Shown here: one piece after another, positions 1 to 8,361 of the stretch
How the letters are laid out: each line of letters begins with the position of its first letter
Numbering within the stretch: position 1 is the first letter of the stretch
Translations under genes and position numbers: made by a program
NCBI GenBank assembly: GCA_005883675.1
Contig: VBCM01000137.1
Span: forward strand, 1 to 35,432
Source of the DNA: Betaproteobacteria bacterium
GTDB taxonomy: Bacteria > Pseudomonadota > Gammaproteobacteria > Burkholderiales > SG8-39
DNA length: 35,432 bases
Reading direction: 5' to 3'
The notes under the pieces: model-generated
What the model was told of the DNA's origin: nothing
The model's input: only the letters and a program-made list of their open reading frames with translations
Databases searched by the model: none

Positions 1-438
1 CGTGCCGCTGATCTCGAGCAACCGCTCGACGCGGCACTCGAAGCACGCCGCCGCTTCGGCGATGCGCGGATGCTTGACCATCAGCGCCGGCGCCGGTGTC
101 AGGCGGGCCTCCTCGAACTCGCTCACGTCCTCGGGGTACTCGCGGCTCGAGATGTGCATCGCGTTTGCGCTCGCCTCGTCCACCAGGTTGACCACGAATT
201 CGCCCGTGCGGCGAAGGTTCTTCAGCGAGTGCTTGAGCTCGCCGTCGCTGCGCGGATTGATGCCGATCACGCAGAGCGGCGGATCTTCCGAGAACACGTT
301 GAAGAACGAGAACGGCGCGCAGTTGGCGACGCCGTTCTCGCTCCAGGTGGAGATCCAAGCGATCGGCCGCGGGATGACGAGGCCGATGAGGAGCTTGTAA
401 CGCTCGTGCGCCGTGAGGCGGGCGAGCTCGAGATCCAT
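1..438 (-). CDS. Flavin reductase family protein (FMN-binding split barrel), C-terminus cut by window edge
   Basis: Reverse-strand translation from ATG at 438 reads MDLELARLTAHERYKLLIGLVIPRPIAWISTWSENGVANCAPFSFFNVFSEDPPLCVIGINPRSDGELKHSLKNLRRTGEFVVNLV..., typical of flavin reductases. The start overlaps the upstream stop (ATGA). Confidence 0.88.
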   Translation of the reverse strand, partial: MDLELARLTAHERYKLLIGLVIPRPIAWISTWSENGVANCAPFSFFNVFSEDPPLCVIGINPRSDGELKHSLKNLRRTGEFVVNLVDEASANAMHISSREYPEDVSEFEEARLTPAPALMVKHPRIAEAAACFECRVERLLEISGT

Positions 439-725
439 CAGGGCGCGGCGCGCCGGTAGACGTGGCGCTCGCGCGAGACGAGGAGCGGCACCGCCTCGGC
501 GAGGTATTTCTTGAAGTGCGGCGTCTGCTGGTGCGCTTCGAAGGCCTTTTCGTCGTTGTACACCTCGTAGAGCATCGCCTTTGTCTTCTCCTGCGGATCG
601 ACCAGCACGTCGAACTGCCGGCAGCCCGGCTCATTGCGCGCCTCGCGCGCGTTGGCGAGGACCATGGCCATGAACCGCTCGACGTTTTCCGGCTTGATGC
701 GCAGATTGACCACCAGGACGAACAT
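438..725 (-). CDS. Antibiotic biosynthesis monooxygenase (Abm/YgiN-like quinol monooxygenase)
   Basis: 95 aa; MFVLVVNLRIKPENVERFMAMVLANAREARNEPGCRQFDVLVDP...FLYEVY-like motif, Abm dimeric ferredoxin-like fold pattern. Confidence 0.88.
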   Translation of the reverse strand: MFVLVVNLRIKPENVERFMAMVLANAREARNEPGCRQFDVLVDPQEKTKAMLYEVYNDEKAFEAHQQTPHFKKYLAEAVPLLVSRERHVYRRAAP

Positions 726-1670
726 TCAGCGCTCCTCGTTGGCAGGGGTGACTTCGGCGCCGACGCGCTCGACGATGAGCCGGTAGTGCTCCGGCCGCCG
801 GTGCGCGGCGAAGTTGAACATGGTGCGCTTGAGATCCGCGGCCATGTCGATATCGGCGTTGTAGCAGATCACCTCGTCCTGCTCGGTCTGCGACTTGGCG
901 GCGATTTCGCCGGTCGGCGCGACGACGAGCGAGTGGCCGAACATGCGAAAGCCGTCCTCGACGCCGCACTTCGCCGTTTCGACGAGCCACGTGGCGTTCT
1001 GGAAGGCCATCGCCTGCGCCATGATGAGATGGTGGTGCACGCGCAGCGCCGGCGGCTCGGCATAGTGCAGGTTCTCCGTCGGCGTATTGAAGCCGAGCGC
1101 CACGAGCTCCGCGCCTTGCAGCGCGAGCACGCGGAACGCTTCCGGCCAGCGCCGGTCGTTGCAGATCAGCATCCCGGTGATCGTGTCCATGTAACGCCAG
1201 ACGCGGAAGCCGAGGTTGCCGACCTCGAAGTACTTCTTCTCGAGGTGCTGGAACGGCGCCTGCGGCTTGTGGTCCGCGTGGCCCGGCAGGTGCACTTTGC
1301 GGTACTTGCCGACGATGCGCCCATCCGGCGCGACGAGGATGGCGCTGTTGTAGCGGTGATTGTCGGGCGTGAGCTCGGCATAGCCGACGTAGAAGCCGAC
1401 GCCGAGCTTGCGCGCTTCGTCGAAGAGGGGCTTCGTCTCGGGTCCCGGCATCTCGCGCTCGAAATAGCGCCGGTCGACTTCCGCCTGATCCTCCATCCAC
1501 CAGCGCGGGAAGAACGTGGTGAAGGCGAGCTCCGGGAAGACCACAAACCGGGCGCCCATGCCATGCGCTTCGCGCAGGAGCTTGACGAGGCGCTTCGTGG
1601 CGGCGGCGCGGCTGTCGGCGCGCGCTAGCGGACCGAGCTGGGCCGCGGCGATCTTGAGGTGCCGACTCAT
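726..1670 (-). CDS. Carbon-nitrogen hydrolase (nitrilase superfamily, N-carbamoyl-D-amino-acid hydrolase-like)
   Basis: 314 aa; FPELAFTTFFPRWW, GKYRKVHLPGH and ITGMLICNDRRWPEAFRVLALQGAE give the Glu-Lys-Cys catalytic triad context. Confidence 0.9.
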   Translation of the reverse strand: MSRHLKIAAAQLGPLARADSRAAATKRLVKLLREAHGMGARFVVFPELAFTTFFPRWWMEDQAEVDRRYFEREMPGPETKPLFDEARKLGVGFYVGYAELTPDNHRYNSAILVAPDGRIVGKYRKVHLPGHADHKPQAPFQHLEKKYFEVGNLGFRVWRYMDTITGMLICNDRRWPEAFRVLALQGAELVALGFNTPTENLHYAEPPALRVHHHLIMAQAMAFQNATWLVETAKCGVEDGFRMFGHSLVVAPTGEIAAKSQTEQDEVICYNADIDMAADLKRTMFNFAAHRRPEHYRLIVERVGAEVTPANEER

Positions 1671-1711
1671 GCGCCTATTCTAGGGGCGCCGCGCCCGCGC
1701 GAAATCCGGTC

Positions 1712-2791
1712 TTAGGCGGGCTCCGTGACCTGCATGAGTATCTGCACCAGCAACTCGATGCTCGAACGGGTCTTGCTGCTGAGCGCCGTGAACTCGATGC
1801 CGCACAGGTAGCGCCCCTGCTTGCGGGTGCACTTCTTGACGCGGCCGTAGATATCCGAGGCGCGGTGGTTGACGAGCGGCAGCTCGACGCCGATCTTCAC
1901 CTCGAGGCCGGGGGCAAGCCGCTCGTCGAGCTCGGCGAGCAGGCCGTGATAGCCCAGCACGCGCGCCACGCCGCCGTGCACCTGGGGCATGGTGACGTCG
2001 GTCTGAATGACTTGATATGAAAACCCCATCTCCACGCTGACGCGCGGGCTCTTGCGAATGTCGCGCCGGGGAACGCTCTTGCCAGCCTGCGGCAGCTCGA
2101 GCACTTCGCGCACCACGATAGGGTCCGACTTGCCCTTGACGTGCAACGGGAACGGCTCGCCAGTCTTGGCGAAGCCGTTGCAGCGGCTGAAGGTGCTTTC
2201 GCTGACCAGTATCTGCCCGCGCAGGCTGAACGCCTCGATGCGCGCGGCGAGGTTGACCTCCTCGCCGATGATCGTATGCGCCTGATAGAGATCCGAGCCG
2301 AGCGTACCCACGAGCACGGGGCCGGTATTGATGCCGATGCCGAGGTAGAGCTCCGGCAGCGCGCTATGGCGATGCTGGGCATTCAGGGCGTCCATCGCGA
2401 TCTGCAGATCCACGGCGCAGGCGACGGCGCGCTCGGCGGGGTCTTTGCCCGATGGCGCCTCGCCGAAGTGCGCCATGATCGAATCGCCCATGAACTTGTC
2501 GATCGTGCCCTCGTGCGCGAACACCACCTCGATCATGTTGATGAGGCACCGGTTGAGCACCTGAAGCACCGTTCGCGGAGGGTAGCGGTCGGAGATCGCC
2601 ATGAAGCCGCGCAGGTCGGCGAAGAGGATGGTGAGCTCGCGATAAGCGAAGCCGTCCTGTCGCTGCCCGTTGCCGCTTCCCGCGTTGCGCAGGAGCTGCG
2701 ACAGCGCCGTCTCGGCGTCGGGTCCGAGGCGCCGGCCGGTCTCCGCCGAGACGAGGGCCTGTATCCGATCTACGGTGTGCCGCAGATCCAT
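1712..2791 (-). CDS. Class III adenylate/guanylate cyclase with C-terminal PilZ-like domain
   Basis: LTILFADLRGFMAISDR, DKFMGDSIMAHFG and HTIIGEEVNLAARIEAFS are class III cyclase motifs. The C-terminus RKSPRVSVEMGFSYQV...YLCGIEFTAL resembles PilZ. Start chosen at MDLRHTVDRIQ; the ORF track extends to 2857. Confidence 0.82.
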   Translation of the reverse strand: MDLRHTVDRIQALVSAETGRRLGPDAETALSQLLRNAGSGNGQRQDGFAYRELTILFADLRGFMAISDRYPPRTVLQVLNRCLINMIEVVFAHEGTIDKFMGDSIMAHFGEAPSGKDPAERAVACAVDLQIAMDALNAQHRHSALPELYLGIGINTGPVLVGTLGSDLYQAHTIIGEEVNLAARIEAFSLRGQILVSESTFSRCNGFAKTGEPFPLHVKGKSDPIVVREVLELPQAGKSVPRRDIRKSPRVSVEMGFSYQVIQTDVTMPQVHGGVARVLGYHGLLAELDERLAPGLEVKIGVELPLVNHRASDIYGRVKKCTRKQGRYLCGIEFTALSSKTRSSIELLVQILMQVTEPA

Positions 2792-2876
2792 GCCAGCTTG
2801 CTTCCTTCTTCTTGTGGTCGCTTCTTCTTGTGAGCGCAGCGCGCGGAATTCTGGCACATTCCGCCGCCGGCTGCTT

Positions 2877-4322
2877 TTAGAGCTGCAGTGGCGTCTCCCA
2901 CGCCTTGAGCTGCGCCATCTCCGGCACGTCGCGGCCGAGCGGGCGCAGCGCCTCAGAGGGCTCGCGCGCGAGGAACTGCCCGCGCCCTCGCGCCGCGGCG
3001 AGCTTGCCGTCCTCGACGATCATTTCACCGCGCGAGAGCACCGTGACCGGCCAACCCTGCAGCCGCCGGCCCCTATAGGGCGTGTAGCCCGTGCGGTCGT
3101 GCGTCTGCTCCACCACCACGCTCTTCTGCGGGTCCCAGATGGCGATGTCGGCGTCCGAGCCGACGGCGATGACGCCCTTGCGCGGATACAGGCCATAGGT
3201 CTGCGCATGGCGTGTGGCGGTGAGGTTCACGAACTCGGGCAGGCTGATGCGCTTCGCGCCTACACCATATGTATAGAGGAGCGGCAGCCGCAGCTCGAGG
3301 CCCGGCACGCCGTTCGCCATCTCCTTGAACGTCGTGCTTTCGCCCTTCGGTAGCTTGCCCTCGCGACCATAGGGCGCATGGTCGGAGGAGTACACGTGCA
3401 GCGTGCCGTCCTTCAGCCCTCGCCAGCAGGCCTCCTGCGCTTGCTCGTCGCGCGGCGGCGGCGAGCAGCAGAAAAACGCGCCCTGCATGCCGATATCGAT
3501 GTCCTTCGCGGTAAGCAAGAGATACTGCGGGCACGTTTCGCCGAAAACCTTCAGGCCCCGCGCGCGCGCCTGGCGAATCGCTTCGATGCCATCACCAGTC
3601 GACACATGCACGATGAGGATCGGGCAATCGACGAGCTCGGCAAGCGCGACCACGCGCTGGATCGCCTCCGTCTCGGCGCCGCGCGTATGGCAGATGCCGT
3701 GATAGCGCGGCAGGGTATTTCCCTGCTTCACCATGCGCCCTGCTAGCCACGAGATCACCCCGTGGTTCTCGGCATGCACCATGACGAGCGCACCGTGCCG
3801 GCGCGCGGCGGCCATCACGTCGAGGATCTGCTCGTCGGTAAGGCGGGTGCGCTCGTACGTCATGAATATTTTGAGCGACCGGATGCCCGAGCCAATCGCT
3901 GCCGGCAGATGCTCGCGCAGCGTCGGCCCGTCCGGATTGGCGATGATGAGATGAAAGCCATAGTCGATCACCGCCTTCGTTCGTGCGCGCTCGTGGTAGT
4001 CGGCGAGCACCTTGCGCAGATCGTCGCTGCGGTGCTGCGCGCAGAACGGGATCACGGTGGTCGTGCCCCCATACGCGGCCGAGACGGTGGCGGAGTAGAA
4101 ATCGTCCGCCGTCATCACGCCCATCGAAGAGAGCTGCTCGATGTGGCAATGGCTGTCGACGCCGCCCGGCAGCACCAGCTTGCCGCTCGCGTCGATGACG
4201 CGCATCGCGCTCAGCCCTTCGCCGAGCGCCGCGATACGCTCGCCTTCGATGCCGACGTCGGCGCGAAACGTTCTCTCGGCTGTGGCGAGCGTGCCGCCGC
4301 GGATCACGAGATCGAGCGCCAT
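2877..4322 (-). CDS. hydA: Dihydropyrimidinase / D-hydantoinase
   Basis: 481 aa; LVLPGGVDSHCHIEQ, TTVIPFCAQ, metal-site LIVHVSTGDG, YSSDHAPYG; cyclic amidohydrolase family. Confidence 0.9.
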   Translation of the reverse strand: MALDLVIRGGTLATAERTFRADVGIEGERIAALGEGLSAMRVIDASGKLVLPGGVDSHCHIEQLSSMGVMTADDFYSATVSAAYGGTTTVIPFCAQHRSDDLRKVLADYHERARTKAVIDYGFHLIIANPDGPTLREHLPAAIGSGIRSLKIFMTYERTRLTDEQILDVMAAARRHGALVMVHAENHGVISWLAGRMVKQGNTLPRYHGICHTRGAETEAIQRVVALAELVDCPILIVHVSTGDGIEAIRQARARGLKVFGETCPQYLLLTAKDIDIGMQGAFFCCSPPPRDEQAQEACWRGLKDGTLHVYSSDHAPYGREGKLPKGESTTFKEMANGVPGLELRLPLLYTYGVGAKRISLPEFVNLTATRHAQTYGLYPRKGVIAVGSDADIAIWDPQKSVVVEQTHDRTGYTPYRGRRLQGWPVTVLSRGEMIVEDGKLAAARGRGQFLAREPSEALRPLGRDVPEMAQLKAWETPLQL

Positions 4323-4384
4323 GCGCCGATTGTAATCAGCGGCCGCGCAGCTCGCGCGGCCGGGCGTATCGGCCGGAAAGCCGG

Positions 4385-5791
4385 CTACAGCGAGCGCAGG
4401 AAGTTGAGGATGTCCTGCTTCGCGGCCTCGCCCAGCAGGTGAAATCGCGTGATCACGCCGTTCGCCTCCGAGCCGGCACTTGCATGCTGGCGGATCGCCA
4501 CTTTCAGGTCGGAGGTCCTGCCGTCGTGCAGGAAGAAGATCCGCTGCCCCACGCCCCAGAGCGGCGCGGTGCGGAACTCCCTCGGCCCGGCCTCGCCTTG
4601 CCTCACGCCGTCGGCAAGCCCCACGCCCATGTCGTGGACCAGGAGGTCGGAGAAGAGGTTCACCTGCTTATAGCGCAGCGCCTCCACCGTGGAGTTGCCG
4701 GTGGTGAACGACGGGGTATGGCAGAGCGCGCAGCCGATCGCGACGAACTTCTGCCTGCCCCTCGCGATGGAGTCGGCGCCGCCCGGCGTATCCGGGGAAG
4801 GCTGCGGCGCGTCGAGGAAGCGCATGAAGAACGCGAACTTCTCGATCGCGCTGATCGCCTCGATCGGCGTGTCCGCATCGACGTTGGTGACGGTGTTGGG
4901 AACCGGCGCGAACTGGCAGTTCTCGGTTTCGTCGCGCTCGGTCTGGAAGAGCTCGTTGGTGATGCCCATTTCCACGTTGTACGCCTCGCCGGAAAAAAGC
5001 AGCAGCGACTTGTTCTGCGCTTTCCAGCCGAACCGGGCGATGGTGCCGTCGTTGCCGTTGTTGTTCGTCATCCCGGTGATCGTGTTGCCGGCAAGCTGGA
5101 AATTCGGCCTGCCGAGGATTCCCAGTAGCTGCTTCAGCGAAGCGTCGCTCGCCTGGTTCGCCATGATCGCCGCGTCGGGGATCTGCTCGATCAGGCCGGC
5201 GCCGAAGGTCGGCGTGGGAATGCGGAAGATGACGTTGTAGTTCATGAGCTGCGTCGCGAAGTCGGGCTGCGCCAGGACGCAGTTGTCGGCCCCCGCGCGC
5301 CCGGCGAGGGTGAAGAGCGCGTGCACCCCGCCGTCCCGGGTTGCGTCGGGATTCAGCACGAACCTCGCCTCGCGTACCGGCCCGTCCTCGGTAATGAACG
5401 ACGGCACGAAATCGCTGCCGCCATCTTTGCTGGCGAACGCCACCTGGGGATTGGGCACGTTGCCGAGCGGGGGCGTGCCGAACTGTAAGTTGGGGCTGGT
5501 GCCGCCGAGTGCGGGCTGGGTATGGCAGCCGCCGCAGCTATCGAGATTCATCCTCGGCCCGAGGCCGTCGGCAACGGTTTCCACGTCAGCGAACTCACCC
5601 GCGCCGGCGGTGAAAAAAGCGATCTGGTTGCCGGTCAAACCCGCAAGGTATTGGCCGGCGCCCGCTGCGCCAGGGCGCACGCCCGGATCGCGGGCCACGG
5701 GATCGACCGAAGATGCAGGCTCGGTGCGCAGCAGGAACAAAGCGGCGATCGCTGCCGTGAGAATCAGTGACGCGACGTGCGTGGCTTTCAT
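4385..5791 (-). CDS. Di-heme oxidoreductase (DHOR/DUF1111-like thiol oxidoreductase)
   Basis: Signal peptide MKATHVASLILTAAIAALFLL; two CxxCH heme motifs (CGGCH, CALCH); LFSDLLVHDMGVGLADG and FRTAPLWGVGQRIFFLHDGR are typical of the family. Confidence 0.87.
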   Translation of the reverse strand: MKATHVASLILTAAIAALFLLRTEPASSVDPVARDPGVRPGAAGAGQYLAGLTGNQIAFFTAGAGEFADVETVADGLGPRMNLDSCGGCHTQPALGGTSPNLQFGTPPLGNVPNPQVAFASKDGGSDFVPSFITEDGPVREARFVLNPDATRDGGVHALFTLAGRAGADNCVLAQPDFATQLMNYNVIFRIPTPTFGAGLIEQIPDAAIMANQASDASLKQLLGILGRPNFQLAGNTITGMTNNNGNDGTIARFGWKAQNKSLLLFSGEAYNVEMGITNELFQTERDETENCQFAPVPNTVTNVDADTPIEAISAIEKFAFFMRFLDAPQPSPDTPGGADSIARGRQKFVAIGCALCHTPSFTTGNSTVEALRYKQVNLFSDLLVHDMGVGLADGVRQGEAGPREFRTAPLWGVGQRIFFLHDGRTSDLKVAIRQHASAGSEANGVITRFHLLGEAAKQDILNFLRSL

Positions 5792-5995
5792 TTTTTCTGC
5801 TCCTTCTGCTCGTTGCGGCGAGTCACGCTTAGGGATACACGCCAAATTCGCGCTGCTCAATCCTCAATCAGTGATATCGGCGATCGCGATGCCGTGAAAA
5901 CTTCACGCTCGCTCGTCGAGCGCATCGGGCGCACCGCGTTCGCCTGCGCGCTGCGCGGGTACAATGGGCCGAGAAGACGAACGGGGGCACTGGGG

Positions 5996-6253
5996 ATGCA
6001 ACTCAACCTCAAAGACCTGCAGTGCTTCGTGGTGGTGTACGAGCTGCGCAGCTTCAGCCGTGCCGCCGAGACCCTCGATACCGCGCAATCGCTGATCTCG
6101 TCACGGATCCGCCGCCTCGAGCAGTTCATCGGCACGCCGCTTTTCGCGCGCCTGCCGCACGGCATCGCGCCCAATGCCAAGGGCGAGCTGCTCTACCATC
6201 ACGCGAAACGGGTGCTGCACAACGTCGCCGAGCTCGAGACGGCGTTTCGCTAG
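5996..6253 (+). CDS. Stand-alone LysR-type HTH domain (85 aa), lacking an effector-binding domain
   Basis: MQLNLKDLQCFVVVYELRSFSRAAETLDTAQSLISSRIRRLEQFIGTPLFARLPHGIAPNAKGELLYHHAKRVLHNVAELETAFR* is a full LysR wHTH plus linker helix, then TAG. Confidence 0.82.
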   Translation: MQLNLKDLQCFVVVYELRSFSRAAETLDTAQSLISSRIRRLEQFIGTPLFARLPHGIAPNAKGELLYHHAKRVLHNVAELETAFR

Positions 6254-6286
6254 GCCGCCTGCGCCGCAGCCCTCATCAGCCGCGAG

Positions 6287-7726
6287 CTATAGCAGGCCCG
6301 GCGGCAAGTGCCGAAACGGCAGCGCGCCGAGATCCGCCGCCGCCGGGCCCGGCGTGTCGACCTCGACGATCGGCTCGAACGCCGCGCCGAACGCCGCGCG
6401 GAAGTGGTTCTTCGCCTTCGCGCACACGAGATCCACTGCGCCGACGTCGATTCCATGCAGCCGGAAGTACTCCGGATCATTGGGCGCCTGGCACGACGTC
6501 GTGACGATCACGCGCAGCGCGCCGCTCCTTAGCACCGCGGTGCGGCCGAGGTTCACCTCCAGGCCGCGTTCCATCGGCCCCGCGTTGCGAAAGCGCCCGT
6601 CGGTGACGCGCTCCACTTCCATCTCCAGCGCAACCGGCGGTCCCCACGCCGCCGCGAGCCGCCCGCCGAGTTGCACGTGCATGCGCTTGCCAGGCTCGCA
6701 ACCCGCGACGAGCTCCGGGTCCCAGAAAAACGCGAACACCGCGCGCAGGTTTTTCGCCTCCGCGGCCGCTCTGAAGAGCCCAGTGGTGTCGCCCACGCCG
6801 CCGGAGAGCGGATTGTCCGACGGTTCCAGCATCGCGATGGGCTTCGCTCCACGCCGCAACGCGCGCATCGCTTCGTCCGGTTTTGGGAGCCGGACGATGA
6901 ACCTCTCGCGCCGCGCATGCATTTCGCGCGCGAGTTCGGCAGCCACCACTTGAGCCCTCGCGCGATCCCGATCCGCCGTCACCGCGACCGCCGCGCCGGC
7001 GCACGGCGTGTCACCGTAGGCGAAGCCGCCGAACGGCGACACATCGAGCACCCCGCCGCTGGTGCGCGCCGCCGCCAAAGCTTCGATTTCGCCCATCGGT
7101 CCCTCGACCGTGCGCATGTTGAAGCTCGGCAGGATGGCGCCCGCCTTGGCGATCGCGACCACCGGCCCGATCTCGCCGCGCAGCGCGCGCTCAAGCAGCG
7201 CCAGCGTCTTCAGGCCGGTCTCGTACATATCGATATGCGGATGCGTCTTGTAGCCGACGACGATATCGGCGATCCCGGCGATCGCCGGGTCGAGGTTCGC
7301 GTGCAGATCGAAGCTCACTGCGAGCGGCTTCGTGCCGAGCGCGGCGCGCGCGGCGCGGATCAGCTCGAGATCCGCGCGCAGCGTGCGCGTGCCGATGAGG
7401 GCGCCATGCAACGAGAGATACAGCGCATCCGGCTGTGCGCTGCGCACGCCATCGACGATTTCGCGCATCACGGCCTGCAGATCCGCTTCCTCCACTGGAC
7501 CGCCGGGTCCCGCGGCGGCGCAGCGCAGGAAAATCGGGGTCAGAGCCCTATTTCCGGCGAAGAAATCGATCGCCGCGCCGATCTCGGTGTGCGTGCCTCG
7601 ATAAAACCCGGCGCTCGCCTCGCCCGCGAGCCACTCGCGCTGCTGGAAATGTGCAAGGCGCGTCGCCACCGGCGTGAACGAGTTTCCCTCGTGCCACAGT
7701 CGCGCGATGGCGATGCGGAGGCTCAT
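6287..7726 (-). CDS. M81 family metallopeptidase (MlrC / microcystinase C-like)
   Basis: MSLRIAIARLWHEGNSFTPV...; VSFDLHANLDPAIAGIADIVVGYKTHPHIDMYETG; ADPS-like LEPSDNPLSGGVGDTT. Start at MSLRIA preferred over the longer ORF start. Confidence 0.88.
   Translation of the reverse strand: MSLRIAIARLWHEGNSFTPVATRLAHFQQREWLAGEASAGFYRGTHTEIGAAIDFFAGNRALTPIFLRCAAAGPGGPVEEADLQAVMREIVDGVRSAQPDALYLSLHGALIGTRTLRADLELIRAARAALGTKPLAVSFDLHANLDPAIAGIADIVVGYKTHPHIDMYETGLKTLALLERALRGEIGPVVAIAKAGAILPSFNMRTVEGPMGEIEALAAARTSGGVLDVSPFGGFAYGDTPCAGAAVAVTADRDRARAQVVAAELAREMHARRERFIVRLPKPDEAMRALRRGAKPIAMLEPSDNPLSGGVGDTTGLFRAAAEAKNLRAVFAFFWDPELVAGCEPGKRMHVQLGGRLAAAWGPPVALEMEVERVTDGRFRNAGPMERGLEVNLGRTAVLRSGALRVIVTTSCQAPNDPEYFRLHGIDVGAVDLVCAKAKNHFRAAFGAAFEPIVEVDTPGPAAADLGALPFRHLPPGLL
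7528..7557. repeat. REP-like imperfect palindrome inside the M81 coding sequence
   Basis: ggaaaatcggggtcagagccctatttccgg; imperfect inverted repeat (GGAAAAT...TATTTCC), resembling intergenic 'GGGGTCAGA..CCC(T/G)ATTTTC' elements common in Proteobacteria (recalled, not searched). Confidence 0.5.
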
Positions 7727-7737
7727 GAGCGGTTTGT

Positions 7738-7743
7738 TATAAT
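7738..7743 (+). promoter_or_regulatory. Candidate sigma70 -10 box (TATAAT) for tRNA-Arg
   Basis: Perfect TATAAT about 25 nt upstream of the tRNA, followed by a GC-rich discriminator (gcgcgccc). No convincing -35. Confidence 0.55.
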
Positions 7744-7767
7744 GCGCGCCCGCAGTTAGCCGCAAAT

Positions 7768-7844
7768 GCGCCCGTAGCTCAGTTGGATAGAGTACCTGGC
7801 TACGAACCAGGGGGTCGTGGGTTCAAATCCTGCCGGGCGCGCCA
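7768..7844 (+). tRNA. tRNA-Arg (anticodon ACG), CCA encoded
   Basis: GCGCCCGTAGCTCAGTTGGATAGAGTACCTGGCTACGAACCAGGGGGTCGTGGGTTCAAATCCTGCCGGGCGCGCCA folds as a cloverleaf: acceptor GCGCCCG/CGGGCGC, anticodon stem CCTGG/CCAGG with loop CTACGAA, T-loop GGTTCAAATCC. Confidence 0.97.
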
Positions 7845-7858
7845 GAATTCAAACGCTT

Positions 7859-7885
7859 ACAGAGGATCGCTCGTCGATCCTCTGT
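7859..7885 (+). terminator. Perfect 11-bp hairpin downstream of tRNA-Arg (terminator or processing signal)
   Basis: ACAGAGGATCG-CTCGT-CGATCCTCTGT; no strong T-tract follows, so the intrinsic terminator call is tentative. Confidence 0.55.
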
Positions 7886-7909
7886 GGGCTCTGAAGTAAG
7901 AACTGAACT

Positions 7910-8275
7910 TTACTCGTGAGCGGTAGGTAATCCGGTCGCTGACCAGCCTTGATAGCCGGATTTGAGATTGACGGCTTTAATGTATCCGGCGCGGTTCAGC
8001 AGCTTGGTTGCGCGAGGACCGACAGTGCTGCCGTCGCCGCAATAAACCACGATGTCGGCCGTTTTCGTAGCTTGAAGCTTGTCCATTCGCGCTTCCAGTA
8101 CATCCATGGGAATGAGAAGGGCGCCTGGTAGGTGCGCCCGGCCCGAGACGGCTTTGTCGCGTACATCGATAACGATTGCCCCGACTGCCATGAGAGCTTG
8201 AGCTTCCCGGGCCGTTACTTCCCTCACATCGGAGACCCTCGAATGCCACGAGGCTTGGAGAGTTGGTGCGTTCAC
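7910..8275 (-). CDS. Rhodanese-like domain protein
   Basis: AIVIDVRDKAVSGRAHLPGALLIPMD...DIVVYCGDGSTVGPRATKLLNRAGYIKAVNLKSGYQGWSATGLP. GTG start at 8275 preceded by strong SD AGGAGGA. Confidence 0.87.
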   Translation of the reverse strand: MNAPTLQASWHSRVSDVREVTAREAQALMAVGAIVIDVRDKAVSGRAHLPGALLIPMDVLEARMDKLQATKTADIVVYCGDGSTVGPRATKLLNRAGYIKAVNLKSGYQGWSATGLPTAHE

Positions 8276-8347
8276 GAATCTCCTCCTTGTCAGTCCAAGC
8301 ATCCTGTACGGGTGTTCCTACATCGCTCGAAAAGGTCACGCTCTTGC

Positions 8348-8361
8348 TAGAATTTTTTCTA
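8348..8361 (+). promoter_or_regulatory. Candidate extended -10 promoter overlapping dyad TAGAA-N4-TTCTA
   Basis: ttgctagaattttttcta: TGC-TAGAAT extended -10 overlapping a perfect 5-bp-arm inverted repeat upstream of DsrE. Confidence 0.4.

Noticed and set aside
462-1628. 388-aa plus-strand ORF
   Set aside because: Antisense to the clear Abm and carbon-nitrogen hydrolase genes; composition typical of an antisense GC-rich frame.
7768-7844. tRNA-Arg as an integration site for a genomic island
   Set aside because: No integrase, no duplicated tRNA 3' end seen in the window, and downstream genes look core-like.
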